Below, piece by piece: positions 55,924 to 64,000 of a DNA stretch of 64,000 bases; within the stretch, counting starts at the first letter, position 1, and each line of letters starts with the position of its first letter. Source of the stretch: Bacteroidales bacterium (lineage in GTDB: Bacteria; Bacteroidota; Bacteroidia; Bacteroidales; UBA10428); the NCBI GenBank assembly GCA_035299085.1, contig DATGXG010000026.1:96559-160558 (forward strand), read 5' to 3'. A model generated the notes under the pieces. That model was not told where the DNA came from and searched no databases. It saw only the letters and a program-made list of their open reading frames with translations. Both the position numbers and the translations under genes were made by a program.

Positions 55924-56301
55924 ATGAAAGAGCTGATCATTAAGAAAACGCCCAATACTCCCAGCGTAACCTTCAATCCCGAAACCGGTGTTATGAAGCT
56001 GGAGGGCCGGTCGATTCCCGAAAATCCGGGAGATTTCTATGATCCTATTATTGAATGGCTCGAAGAATATTTTAAGAATCCGGTTGAAACGACAAATTTT
56101 GAAATGAGCCTTGAATATGTAAACAGCGGGTCATCAAAATACCTGCTGGGCATTTTCAGGATATTAAAAAAGAAGCATGACGAAGGTAAGCTTGTTTCAA
56201 TCAACTGGTATTATGAAGAGGATGATGAAGCCATTTTCAGCCTTGGCGAACATTACCGCAACACTGTAAAAGTACCTTTCAAGCTGATCGAGTATATTTA
56301 A
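55924..56301 (+). CDS. SiaC-family (DUF1987) regulatory phosphoprotein
   Basis: A protein of 125 residues from ATG 55924 (MKELIIKKTPNTPSV); an ATG nine bases earlier adds only MLY. Family blocks are PETGVMKLEGRSIPENPGDFYDPIIEWLEEYF, then LEYVNSGSSKYLLGIFRILKK. In Pseudomonas SiaC is phosphorylated by SiaB, dephosphorylated by the PP2C phosphatase SiaA, and activates a diguanylate cyclase. Here it has no SiaA, SiaB or SiaD neighbour, and convergence with the next gene is tight (10 bp). Its partner may be encoded elsewhere. Confidence 0.85.
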   Translation: MKELIIKKTPNTPSVTFNPETGVMKLEGRSIPENPGDFYDPIIEWLEEYFKNPVETTNFEMSLEYVNSGSSKYLLGIFRILKKKHDEGKLVSINWYYEEDDEAIFSLGEHYRNTVKVPFKLIEYI

Positions 56302-56311
56302 CAGCCGGGTC

Positions 56312-56731
56312 TTACTTTTCAACCGAACACTTATTCATCACCACATCCAGAAGGTATCCCGTGCAGATACCTTTAATTGTAATACTGCTTCCTTTTCGTA
56401 TAAGGGAAACATCATTCGATTTCAAATCAAAGCCGCATATGACGCCCCCGATGGCATCCGGCTCTTTCAGGTAAACCGAAATACCCAGGCTGTCCTCTGA
56501 TATGGACTCCACCATCCCGTTTACGCTGATAACTTTATTCAGATACTGTGTATTGGCAGCGGCTTCATTGCTGTCGAATGCGGCGATTAGTTCAGATGCC
56601 TTAAGTTCAAAATCCGCCTTCCTTGCCGATACATTGGTGTCAGCTTTTTTAAATGTATAATTCCAAACAAGGGCGGCTGCAATAAAAGCTAAAACAACTC
56701 CAATAACAAGAAGACGGATTTTCGGTTTCAT
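56312..56731 (-). CDS. Membrane-anchored OB-fold (tRNA_anti-like) protein
   Basis: A protein of 139 residues. An N-terminal membrane anchor is at about 7-26. The remaining part reads as an OB-fold: LNKVISVNGMVESISEDSLGISVYL, then VICGFDLKSNDVSLIRKGSSITIKGICTGYLLDVVMNKCSVEK. This matches the tRNA_anti-like domain seen in exported Bacteroidota proteins. Despite the name there is no sign that it binds tRNA. It is last in the cytochrome/DUF5777/YceI cluster, 12 bp after the YceI gene, so it may serve envelope redox biology. Confidence 0.72.
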   Translation of the reverse strand: MKPKIRLLVIGVVLAFIAAALVWNYTFKKADTNVSARKADFELKASELIAAFDSNEAAANTQYLNKVISVNGMVESISEDSLGISVYLKEPDAIGGVICGFDLKSNDVSLIRKGSSITIKGICTGYLLDVVMNKCSVEK

Positions 56732-56743
56732 GGGAGTAAGTAT

Positions 56744-57289
56744 TTAATTGGATTGATAAGGTGCTTCAACATTGACAGTGACTTCCTTTGCTATTTTATT
56801 TTCAACAAGGGCAGGAATGATGATATTATAATCAGCAGGTTTTACAGTAAACTGAGCTTTTGCTGTAACAGTGCCGTTTTTTACTTCTATGGTACCTTTG
56901 GTTGAAACGGGCTTTGTCACGTTGTGAATGGTAAGATCTCCTGAAACATCTGCCGTATAGGTACCGTCTTTCTTATAATTGATCTCGCTGTTATTGTTGA
57001 TTTTTCCGTTGAAGCTCGATTTCGGGTATTTATCCGACTCAAGGTAGTTTTCATTAAAGTGTTCCTGCATAAGGGCTACTTTGAATTCAAAGCCTTTAAT
57101 CAGCACATTGAATGCCAAAGTTCCTGCTGTTGGATCCAGAATACTGACAGCCTGTTTATTATGAGCTTCAATATTCTCCAGGGGAGTAGTGGCGCTGAAC
57201 CAGATATGGCTGTTTTTCGATATAAGTTTCTGGCTGAACCCCATCTGGAATGACGCCAGCAACATCAATAGAATGAATGATTTTTTCAT
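56744..57289 (-). CDS. YceI-family periplasmic lipid-binding protein
   Basis: A protein of 181 residues with a signal peptide (cleavage near GFSQ). The lipocalin-like YceI fold shows in SHIWFSATTPLENIEAHNK, FEFKVALMQEHFNENYLESDKYPKSSFNGKI and VSGDLTIHNVTKPVSTKGTIEV, all typical. YceI proteins bind polyprenoid or quinone-like lipids in the periplasm. In Bacteroidota, YceI genes are often found with c-type cytochromes and DUF5777 barrels, as here. A role in quinone-related electron transfer is plausible but inferred. Confidence 0.92.
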   Translation of the reverse strand: MKKSFILLMLLASFQMGFSQKLISKNSHIWFSATTPLENIEAHNKQAVSILDPTAGTLAFNVLIKGFEFKVALMQEHFNENYLESDKYPKSSFNGKINNNSEINYKKDGTYTADVSGDLTIHNVTKPVSTKGTIEVKNGTVTAKAQFTVKPADYNIIIPALVENKIAKEVTVNVEAPYQSN

Positions 57290-57307
57290 ACACTAAAGTT
57301 TTACAGA

Positions 57308-58177
57308 TTATTTTAAAGCAAAAACGCGTGATATATTGAATCCAAGATGGACTCCGGCATTTCGCCAGTCACCGGTAGTTTCGCCGATAAATCCTTTTTC
57401 AATCATGGCCAGAGAATTGGTAAACATGATGGTGAAAACATGACCTCCGGTCTCGATGTCAACACCGATAGAAAGCGGATTATAAGTTTTTTCAGTCCTG
57501 TAATCATGAAATGGCGGTAGAATGTAATAATACTCAGCATTCAATGAAAACCGCTTGGTAAGTTTAAATCGTGCCCCTGCACCCATAGCATAGGTGTCAT
57601 TCGGGTCGAGTTCGGTGCCTACCATATTCCGGTGAACCAGGGTAGGATTTAGTTCCAATGAAAACCGCTCGCCGAATTTCCGGGCTACAAGCAACTGGTG
57701 GACATAACTCACCCTGTCCCAGTCGTTAAGTTTTCCTTCGCCTGTCCATTTTAATGTATTCATGGCTATGCTGCTGAACCACGAAACGGATACGGGCATA
57801 TTCCTGTCTCCTTTCGACTGGCGGAGAAGGGAGAATTTCAGGAATCCGTCATAGGTCTTCTCATAGGTACCTCTTCCTATGCCAACCATGATCCAGTTGG
57901 TAATACCATATTCAAGGCTGAAATGAATGTTTGCCTGGTCAAGGCCCCACAGGTTATAGGCACCGGTGTTCAGTTGTCCGAACCGGTGATTGATCCTGAA
58001 ATCAAGTTGCCCGGCGGGCATGCGCTCGATCGAATGGCCGTTGATAATTCGTGTTGATTTAAATGTAGCAGTAGCATACTCTGTACCTCCGCCGGTGGCC
58101 TCATTAAGCAGTTGGTCGATATCCTGGGCGAAGAGGGACAGGGGAAGAAGAGCTAGGAAAAGTGTGAGTATTTTCAT
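57308..58177 (-). CDS. DUF5777-family outer-membrane beta-barrel protein
   Basis: A protein of 289 residues. The signal peptide is cleaved near LFAQ. It reads as alternating amphipathic strands throughout: FDFRINHRF-like region (AGQLDFRINHRFGQLNTGAYNL), ITNWIMVGIGRGTYEK, and a C-terminal VHLGFNISRVFALK strand. It matches DUF5777. It is next to YceI and two cytochromes, a recurrent neighbourhood, so it may be the outer-membrane part of a redox or export system, but no activity is known. It is separated from the cytochrome gene upstream by composite repeat copy 2. Confidence 0.8.
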   Translation of the reverse strand: MKILTLFLALLPLSLFAQDIDQLLNEATGGGTEYATATFKSTRIINGHSIERMPAGQLDFRINHRFGQLNTGAYNLWGLDQANIHFSLEYGITNWIMVGIGRGTYEKTYDGFLKFSLLRQSKGDRNMPVSVSWFSSIAMNTLKWTGEGKLNDWDRVSYVHQLLVARKFGERFSLELNPTLVHRNMVGTELDPNDTYAMGAGARFKLTKRFSLNAEYYYILPPFHDYRTEKTYNPLSIGVDIETGGHVFTIMFTNSLAMIEKGFIGETTGDWRNAGVHLGFNISRVFALK

Positions 58178-58184
58178 GGTAAAT

Positions 58185-58412
58185 CGGTATTCGGTGTTCG
58201 GTGTTGTTTATTGGGACCAATGTGACCTATGAGACCTATGCGACCGCAGGCATCCAGTATCCAGTATCCGCTTCGGCAAGCTCAGCGACCGGGGTCTTAT
58301 ATTATCGAATGGCATGACTTCGACAAGCTCAGTCATGCTGTTTTTATCCAGTATCCAGCATCCAGTATCCAGCATCCAGCATCCAGTATCCAGCATCCAG
58401 CATCCAGTATCA
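58185..58412 (+). repeat. Composite repeat copy 2
   Basis: Module order: three CGGTATT/CGGTGTT heptads (58185-58205); GGGACCAATGTGACCTATGA block (from 58212); CATCCAGTATCC (from 58251); CGCTTCGGCAAGCTCAGCG then ACCGG (58269-58292); a TTATATTATCGAA segment; CGACAAGCTCAG; then nine seamless (T/C)ATCCAG heptads (58345-58407). The last units reach the stop codon of the cytochrome gene at 58410. The same order occurs inverted at 62246-62477. Confidence 0.92.
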
Positions 58413-58790
58413 GTTATTCGCCGCTCCGTTCCTCACCCAAATCTTTATGGTTGAAATGGTGCAATCATCGAGCTTGGCAGCGCCCTGGGGCATCGGAACA
58501 TAGCCCTGTGAATGGGCCATGGTTCCAACCAGTTTTCCGTCATCAGCGCGTGCTTTCACGTCGGCATAATCCTGCAGTTTCACATTTCCGCCAAGCGCCG
58601 GAGCTGCTGAATTGCTGTGGCATGAAAGGCAGTACGATTGAAGAATAGGTACAACCGATTGTGCATAAGTAACATTGGCAGTATCACAGGCATTCCCTGT
58701 GTCGGGGTAAAGGAACTCCTCGCTGTCATAATAACATCTTGAAAGCAGAACGACTGAGATAAGGAAAAGGAAAATGGCAACTGGTTTCAT
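58410..58790 (-). CDS. Monoheme c-type cytochrome lipoprotein
   Basis: A protein of 126 residues. The lipoprotein signal ends at Cys19. The heme motif CLSCH is at 54-58, and a methionine in YVPMPQG about 40 residues later is a candidate sixth ligand. The C-terminus (LDDCTISTIKIWVRNGA) matches the repeat in the upstream triheme protein, so the two are paralogous. It is exported and outer-membrane- or periplasm-anchored, and should carry electrons. It lies 25 bp after the multiheme gene. Confidence 0.88.
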   Translation of the reverse strand: MKPVAIFLFLISVVLLSRCYYDSEEFLYPDTGNACDTANVTYAQSVVPILQSYCLSCHSNSAAPALGGNVKLQDYADVKARADDGKLVGTMAHSQGYVPMPQGAAKLDDCTISTIKIWVRNGAANN

Positions 58791-58815
58791 AGTATTCCAT
58801 TGAGCGTTGTTGATG

Positions 58816-59814
58816 CTAATTGTTTAAACCGCCCTGTGCGATCCATTTATCAATAGTGGCCACACTGCAGTCATCAAGTGAAAAAGTGGGTGGCATGGCG
58901 GTAAAACCATTAAGTCTTTTAATGGATCCCTGAAGTACCGATGTGCCGTTCCTCTGGCTTTTCACTACGGCATCCACACCGGCATACGTAGAGAGGTTTA
59001 CATTTCCGCTTGCAAGAGAAGAATTGTGGCAACCGGTGCAATTGGCTTTCAAAACAGGGGTTACATCAGCCGTGAAGCTCATGGTTCCTGCTGTATCGCA
59101 TACTGCTGGCGGGCAATCCGTGTTCTCAGCACCGGCCAGTATCCATTTCCGGAGAGCGTCTTTTTGGGCAGCTGTCATGGCAGGCCTGGGCGAAGGAGGC
59201 ATCCTGTCTTCACCCGAAGCATTCATCACCTGGTAAATCTGGCTGCTTTGAGGGTTATTGGCCACTACACCTTTTCTGATTGAAGTATAATCGATATATA
59301 TTTTACCTTCTTCGTGGGTTGCAGCATCATGACACCCTGTAACACCGCAGCTTGAAAGCATCATTGGCAGAATGTCCTGTACAAAACATACCTCGTCGGC
59401 AACCGGGGGAGGTGTGGTTGTATCTGTCGGTGATTTACATGTTGTATTTTTAGCACCCTGCTGAATCCAAACCTCTATAAGACTTCTTTGCAGGCGAGTC
59501 AATGGTTGGTCAGGAGGCATAAAGTTCTCACCGTTCACGTTTGTTATTACCTTGTAAAGCTTACTTCCTCTTGGATCACCGGGTTTAACAGCTTCCATAA
59601 TGGAGGAATAGTCTGTTGCCAAAAAACCTTCCTGGCTTCCGTCATGGCATCCCGACATTCCGCATGATGTTTGGATGATTGGCAAAACCTGTGTCTGAAA
59701 ACAAACTGTATCCAGATCGGCTACAGTAACAGGATCATGCGTACAGGAAAACAAAAGGATCGGCAGGAAAACGGGGATGGTAAAGGGGTATAAATCAACA
59801 AATTTGATTTTCAT
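58816..59814 (-). CDS. Triheme c-type cytochrome lipoprotein with two CX4CH motifs
   Basis: A protein of 332 residues. The lipoprotein signal ends at Cys24. Three homologous ~100-residue cytochrome modules follow. The first has C51-GMSG-C56-H57, the second C156-GVTG-C161-H162, and the third the standard C259-TG-C262-H263. Each has an MPP motif (Met99, 205 and 307) in the place of an axial methionine. The CX4CH form is known in other multiheme cytochromes, but two in tandem in this type of module is notable. It should transfer electrons outside the cytoplasm and begins the cluster with the monoheme cytochrome, DUF5777, YceI and OB-fold genes. Confidence 0.85.
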   Translation of the reverse strand: MKIKFVDLYPFTIPVFLPILLFSCTHDPVTVADLDTVCFQTQVLPIIQTSCGMSGCHDGSQEGFLATDYSSIMEAVKPGDPRGSKLYKVITNVNGENFMPPDQPLTRLQRSLIEVWIQQGAKNTTCKSPTDTTTPPPVADEVCFVQDILPMMLSSCGVTGCHDAATHEEGKIYIDYTSIRKGVVANNPQSSQIYQVMNASGEDRMPPSPRPAMTAAQKDALRKWILAGAENTDCPPAVCDTAGTMSFTADVTPVLKANCTGCHNSSLASGNVNLSTYAGVDAVVKSQRNGTSVLQGSIKRLNGFTAMPPTFSLDDCSVATIDKWIAQGGLNN

Positions 59815-59904
59815 GTGAAACGTTTTGTAAGTATAAACCCTTAGTCAATTAAACAAACAATACAAAATGAACGTTGTTCAAATTTATATATTTCATGCAA
59901 AAAT

Positions 59905-59936
59905 AAAAAATCCGGCAGGTTTCTGCCGGATTTGGA
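59905..59936 (-). terminator. Intrinsic terminator of gapA
   Basis: The stem AATCCGGCAG/CTGCCGGATT with loop GTTT is perfect and is followed on the minus strand by a run of six T and more. It lies 20 bp after the gapA stop codon. Confidence 0.93.
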
Positions 59937-59956
59937 TGGTAACAAATCGGTTACAA

Positions 59957-61857
<1,901 letters not shown>

Positions 61858-61945
61858 TTCACTATGTGGTTAAATCAGATGCAAATATACGATGAAAAGC
61901 GCAAGGAAATTATAACAATATTGATGCCAGGTTAAAAATATCTTT

Positions 61946-62089
61946 TTAACTGTTGGATTTATCCTGCTGCATTTCGGTTGTTGCATCAGAATAAGCCGGG
62001 CAAATGTTTTTTGTACCGTTGCAGGATATAGCTGTGATTGCAAGGATTGCAACGAGAACGAGCGAAATGAGGATTTTCTTGATTGTCAT
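61946..62089 (-). CDS. Small lipoprotein with a CPAY motif
   Basis: A peptide of 47 residues starting MTIKKILISLVLVAILAI. The lipobox ends at Cys23 (AISC), so the mature form has only about 25 residues: it begins CNGTKNICPAYSDATTE. Short lipoproteins with a CPAY-type motif a few residues after the lipidated Cys are, from memory, common in Bacteroidota, with unknown function. The longer frame beginning at 62140 adds a stretch that does not fit a signal peptide. Confidence 0.7.
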   Translation of the reverse strand: MTIKKILISLVLVAILAITAISCNGTKNICPAYSDATTEMQQDKSNS

Positions 62090-62245
62090 GGTGTCACGTT
62101 TTACAAAACAAAAATTTTTGACTGTCAGTTTTAATAACAACTTCTAGTACGGAAAATTACAGGCAGAGTTACAGAAAAAATTGTCCATTAGCAATTAACT
62201 AAAGAGAAGTTATAATTATTGTGCAGGTGATTTGATTATTTGATA

Positions 62246-62477
62246 CTGGATACTGAATACTGGATACTTGATACTGGATGCTGGATACTGGATAAAAATA
62301 GCATGACTGAGTTTGTGGTTACTGAGCTTGCCGAAGTATCGAAGTCATGCCGTTCGATAATATAAAACCCGGTCGCTGAGCTTGCCGAAGCGGATACTGG
62401 ATACTGGATGCCTGCGGTCCCATTCGTCCCATTAGTCATATTGGTCTCAGTAAACGAACACCGAACAATGAACACCG
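62246..62477 (-). repeat. Composite repeat copy 3, inverted relative to copies 1 and 2
   Basis: Read on the minus strand, the order is: CGGTGTT-type heptads (three, 62457-62477); a GACCAATATGAC block; GGGACCGCAGGCATCCAGTA; CGCTTCGGCAAGCTCAGCG then ACCGGG; TTATATTATCGAACGGCATG; CTTCGGCAAGCTCAG; then seven TATCCAG-type heptads (62246-62294). Similarity to copy 2 extends over about 200 bp, including non-repetitive segments. Confidence 0.92.
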
Positions 62478-62545
62478 ATTTTTGATTTAAGAAGTTTTTC
62501 TAACAGACTTACAGACTACAGACTAAAATACCAAACATCACATAT

Positions 62546-62578
62546 AATAAAAAAGGCTGCCTATTAAGACAGCCCTTA
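62546..62578 (-). terminator. Intrinsic terminator of the hydA-nuoE-like operon
   Basis: The stem GGCTGTCT/AGGCAGCC with one G-T wobble is followed on the minus strand by TTTTTTATT. It lies 21 bp after the stop codon of the NuoE-like gene. Confidence 0.8.
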
Positions 62579-62598
62579 GTTTCATTACAATTACCACC

Positions 62599-63084
62599 TT
62601 ATTCCTCGTATTCCTTCAGAATATCCTTTACCATTTCAGGTGAAACACGGCCGTAGGTCTTATCGCCCACCATTACAACCGGTGCCAGTCCGCAGGCACC
62701 TACGCAACGAAGGCAGCTTATTGAAAACTTTCCATCAGCCGTGGTTTCTCCAACCTCGATCTTGAGATTCTTTTTGAATTCAGCCAGCACATTCTCGGCA
62801 CCTCTTACATAACAGGCAGTACCCGTGCAAATTGAAATCGGGTGCTTTCCTTTCGGGATCATCGAGAAGAAACTGTAAAAGGTAACCACGCCATAAACCT
62901 TGGCTACAGGAACGCTGAGCTCCTTGGCCACCACTTCCTGAACTTCTGCAGGCAGGTAACCGAATGTATGCTGAGTTTTATGAAGCACGTTGATCAGTTC
63001 TCCGGGCTCATTATTGAAAGATTTGCAGATTTCCTTAATGGTATCCACATCTTTCTTTTTCAGTTCAACTTTTATTCTGGACAT
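62599..63084 (-). CDS. NuoE-like [2Fe-2S] thioredoxin-fold subunit of an [FeFe]-hydrogenase
   Basis: A protein of 161 residues of the NuoE/HydC/HndA type. The N-terminal helical part contains LINVLHKTQHTFGYLPAEVQEVVAKEL. The 2Fe-2S ligands are the pair CTGTAC (C-x4-C) near 100-105 and CLRCVGAC (C-x3-C) near 135-145, in the expected spacing. It lies 28 bp after hydA in the same direction, so it is a subunit of a multimeric NAD(P)-linked hydrogenase. The NuoF-like flavin subunit would be expected nearby, beyond the window. Confidence 0.92.
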   Translation of the reverse strand: MSRIKVELKKKDVDTIKEICKSFNNEPGELINVLHKTQHTFGYLPAEVQEVVAKELSVPVAKVYGVVTFYSFFSMIPKGKHPISICTGTACYVRGAENVLAEFKKNLKIEVGETTADGKFSISCLRCVGACGLAPVVMVGDKTYGRVSPEMVKDILKEYEE

Positions 63085-63112
63085 GTTATTTCTTCACTTA
63101 AAATTAAAAACA

Positions 63113-64000
63113 TTAAATGTAAATGATTTTCTTGCTTTTATCTACATAATGTGTATGAAGCAGCTTATGTGATTTTTCACTCATGGGCTTACCCAGGAAC
63201 TCCTCGTACAGCTTAATGATATACGGGTTTTCATGTGACTTCCGGATTGCCTTGCCTGCATCCTCGCGATAGAGGGCAGCCATCCTTTTCTTGAGTATAT
63301 CAAAGTTGCCATGGTGTAAGGGCTGTCCGCCACCGCCTATGCAACCACCCGGGCAGGCCATGATTTCAATGGCATGGTAAGAACTCTTACCACTGCGGAT
63401 GTCTTCGAGCAGTTTACGGGCGTTGCCAAGTCCATGAGCAATGCCGATCTTAATGGGAAGTCCGTCGAAATCGATTGTTGCCTCACGAATTCCGTCCATA
63501 CCTCTGAGTTCCTGGAAGTCAACTTTCTGAAGAGTTTTCTTGGTGAATACTTCATAGGCTGTTCTTACGGCAGCTTCAATAACACCTCCTGTTGCACCGA
63601 AAATGACACCGGCACCGGTTGATTCACCCAGCGGGTTGTCAAAATCCTCATCAGGCAGACTGTGAAAATCAATATTGGCGAGTTTGATAAGGTGTGCCAG
63701 CTCTCTGGTGGAAACAGAATAATCCACATCAGGATTTCCGTTCACCTTGAATTCATCACGTGTACATTCGTATTTCTTGGCAAGGCAGGGCATAATGGAA
63801 ACCACAACCATATCCTCGCGTTTCACGCCAATCTTATCAGCAAAGTATGTTTTTGCAATCGATCCGAACATCTGCTGCGGTGAACGGGCAGTTGAAGGGA
63901 TTTCAAGCATATCAATAAACTGCGATTCAAAGAAGTTAACCCAACCCGGGCAGCATGAAGTAAGAATCGGCAGGCGAACGGTCTTGTCACCATTCAGATG
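63113..64000 (-). CDS. hydA: [FeFe]-hydrogenase catalytic subunit, 5' truncated by the window
   Basis: The frame is open to base 64000, so the start lies outside; 295 codons are visible, containing the C-terminal part of the H-cluster domain. All motifs are intact: L1 TSCCPGW (about 14-20 of the visible part), L2 MPCLAKKYE (70-78) and L3 EIMACPGGCIGGGGQP (from 212). The C-terminal small-subunit-like segment (NPYIIKLYEEFLGKPMSEKSHKLLHTHY) follows. It catalyses reversible H2 formation at the H-cluster in the cytoplasm. With the NuoE-like gene downstream it fits a trimeric or tetrameric, probably electron-bifurcating or NADP-linked enzyme; the rest of the operon is outside. Confidence 0.96.
   Translation of the reverse strand, partial: HLNGDKTVRLPILTSCCPGWVNFFESQFIDMLEIPSTARSPQQMFGSIAKTYFADKIGVKREDMVVVSIMPCLAKKYECTRDEFKVNGNPDVDYSVSTRELAHLIKLANIDFHSLPDEDFDNPLGESTGAGVIFGATGGVIEAAVRTAYEVFTKKTLQKVDFQELRGMDGIREATIDFDGLPIKIGIAHGLGNARKLLEDIRSGKSSYHAIEIMACPGGCIGGGGQPLHHGNFDILKKRMAALYREDAGKAIRKSHENPYIIKLYEEFLGKPMSEKSHKLLHTHYVDKSKKIIYI

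Larger units (their letters stand above)
62090..62598. other. Intergenic region with composite repeat copy 3 and a terminator
   Basis: It holds the repeat at 62246-62477, loosely repeated ACAGACT words near 62502-62524 and the terminator of the hydrogenase operon at 62546-62578. No gene was found. Confidence 0.7.

Overview
The window is an AT-leaning stretch of a Bacteroidota chromosome, most like the anaerobic Bacteroidales/Marinilabiliales side of the phylum. This is inferred from several signs: a very large secreted protein with a type IX secretion (T9SS) sorting domain and a PorT-like T9SS component, BACON domains, TonB-dependent receptor plus DUF4249 pairs, a lipidated TamA (TamL-like), promoters of the TTG / TAnnTTTG form, and the rpsU-xerC-hpf-tRNAs-tuf-tRNA-Trp-secE-nusG-rplKAJL-rpoBC order. 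[FeFe]-hydrogenase genes and an Etf/acyl-CoA dehydrogenase module point to fermentative or syntrophic anaerobic metabolism.

Layout. 1-3.6 kb: the 3' part of a [FeFe]-hydrogenase-like PAS sensor whose H-cluster ligands are all missing, followed by a SpoIIE/PP2C-type phosphatase. 3.9-9.7 kb: an etfB-etfA-membrane Fe-S protein-CCG protein-acyl-CoA dehydrogenase operon with a clear promoter and terminator. 10-16.8 kb: a 2260-residue T9SS cargo with an N-terminal lipase-like domain. 16.8-19.7 kb: a LytTR response regulator, an XRE-TM-SnoaL fusion and a ThuA lipoprotein. 19.8-34.9 kb: the transcription/translation super-operon on the minus strand, with five tRNAs. 35.4-39.6 kb: a ComEA-like HhH protein, TamL and a TrmH-family methyltransferase. 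39.8-50.1 kb: lipoproteins, two TonB-type outer-membrane proteins, a DUF4249 protein and a zinc peptidase. 50.2-56.3 kb: crcB-DUF190, a COG2509 flavoprotein, PorT, an Ldh-family dehydrogenase, a nitroreductase and a SiaC-like protein. 56.3-59.8 kb: a cytochrome c/DUF5777/YceI/OB-fold cluster. 60-64 kb: gapA, two small envelope proteins, and a NuoE-like subunit with the 3' part of a catalytic [FeFe]-hydrogenase (hydA).

The most striking feature not explained by genes is the intergenic repeat landscape. At least 13 short tandem arrays have a strict 7-bp period but different unit sequences. Several begin at or within a few bases of a stop codon. Three loci carry a modular composite repeat with a conserved module order, and five others carry nested palindromic elements, most with an outer stem enclosing further inverted repeats or hairpins. 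All lie between genes, some inside otherwise conserved operons.

Functional links. The EtfAB/membrane Fe-S/CCG proteins would connect acyl-CoA dehydrogenase to the membrane quinone pool. The hydrogenase genes at both edges would handle reductant disposal and its sensing. PorT would help export the giant lipase-like cargo. All functions are inferred from sequence motifs and neighbourhood; no database search was run.
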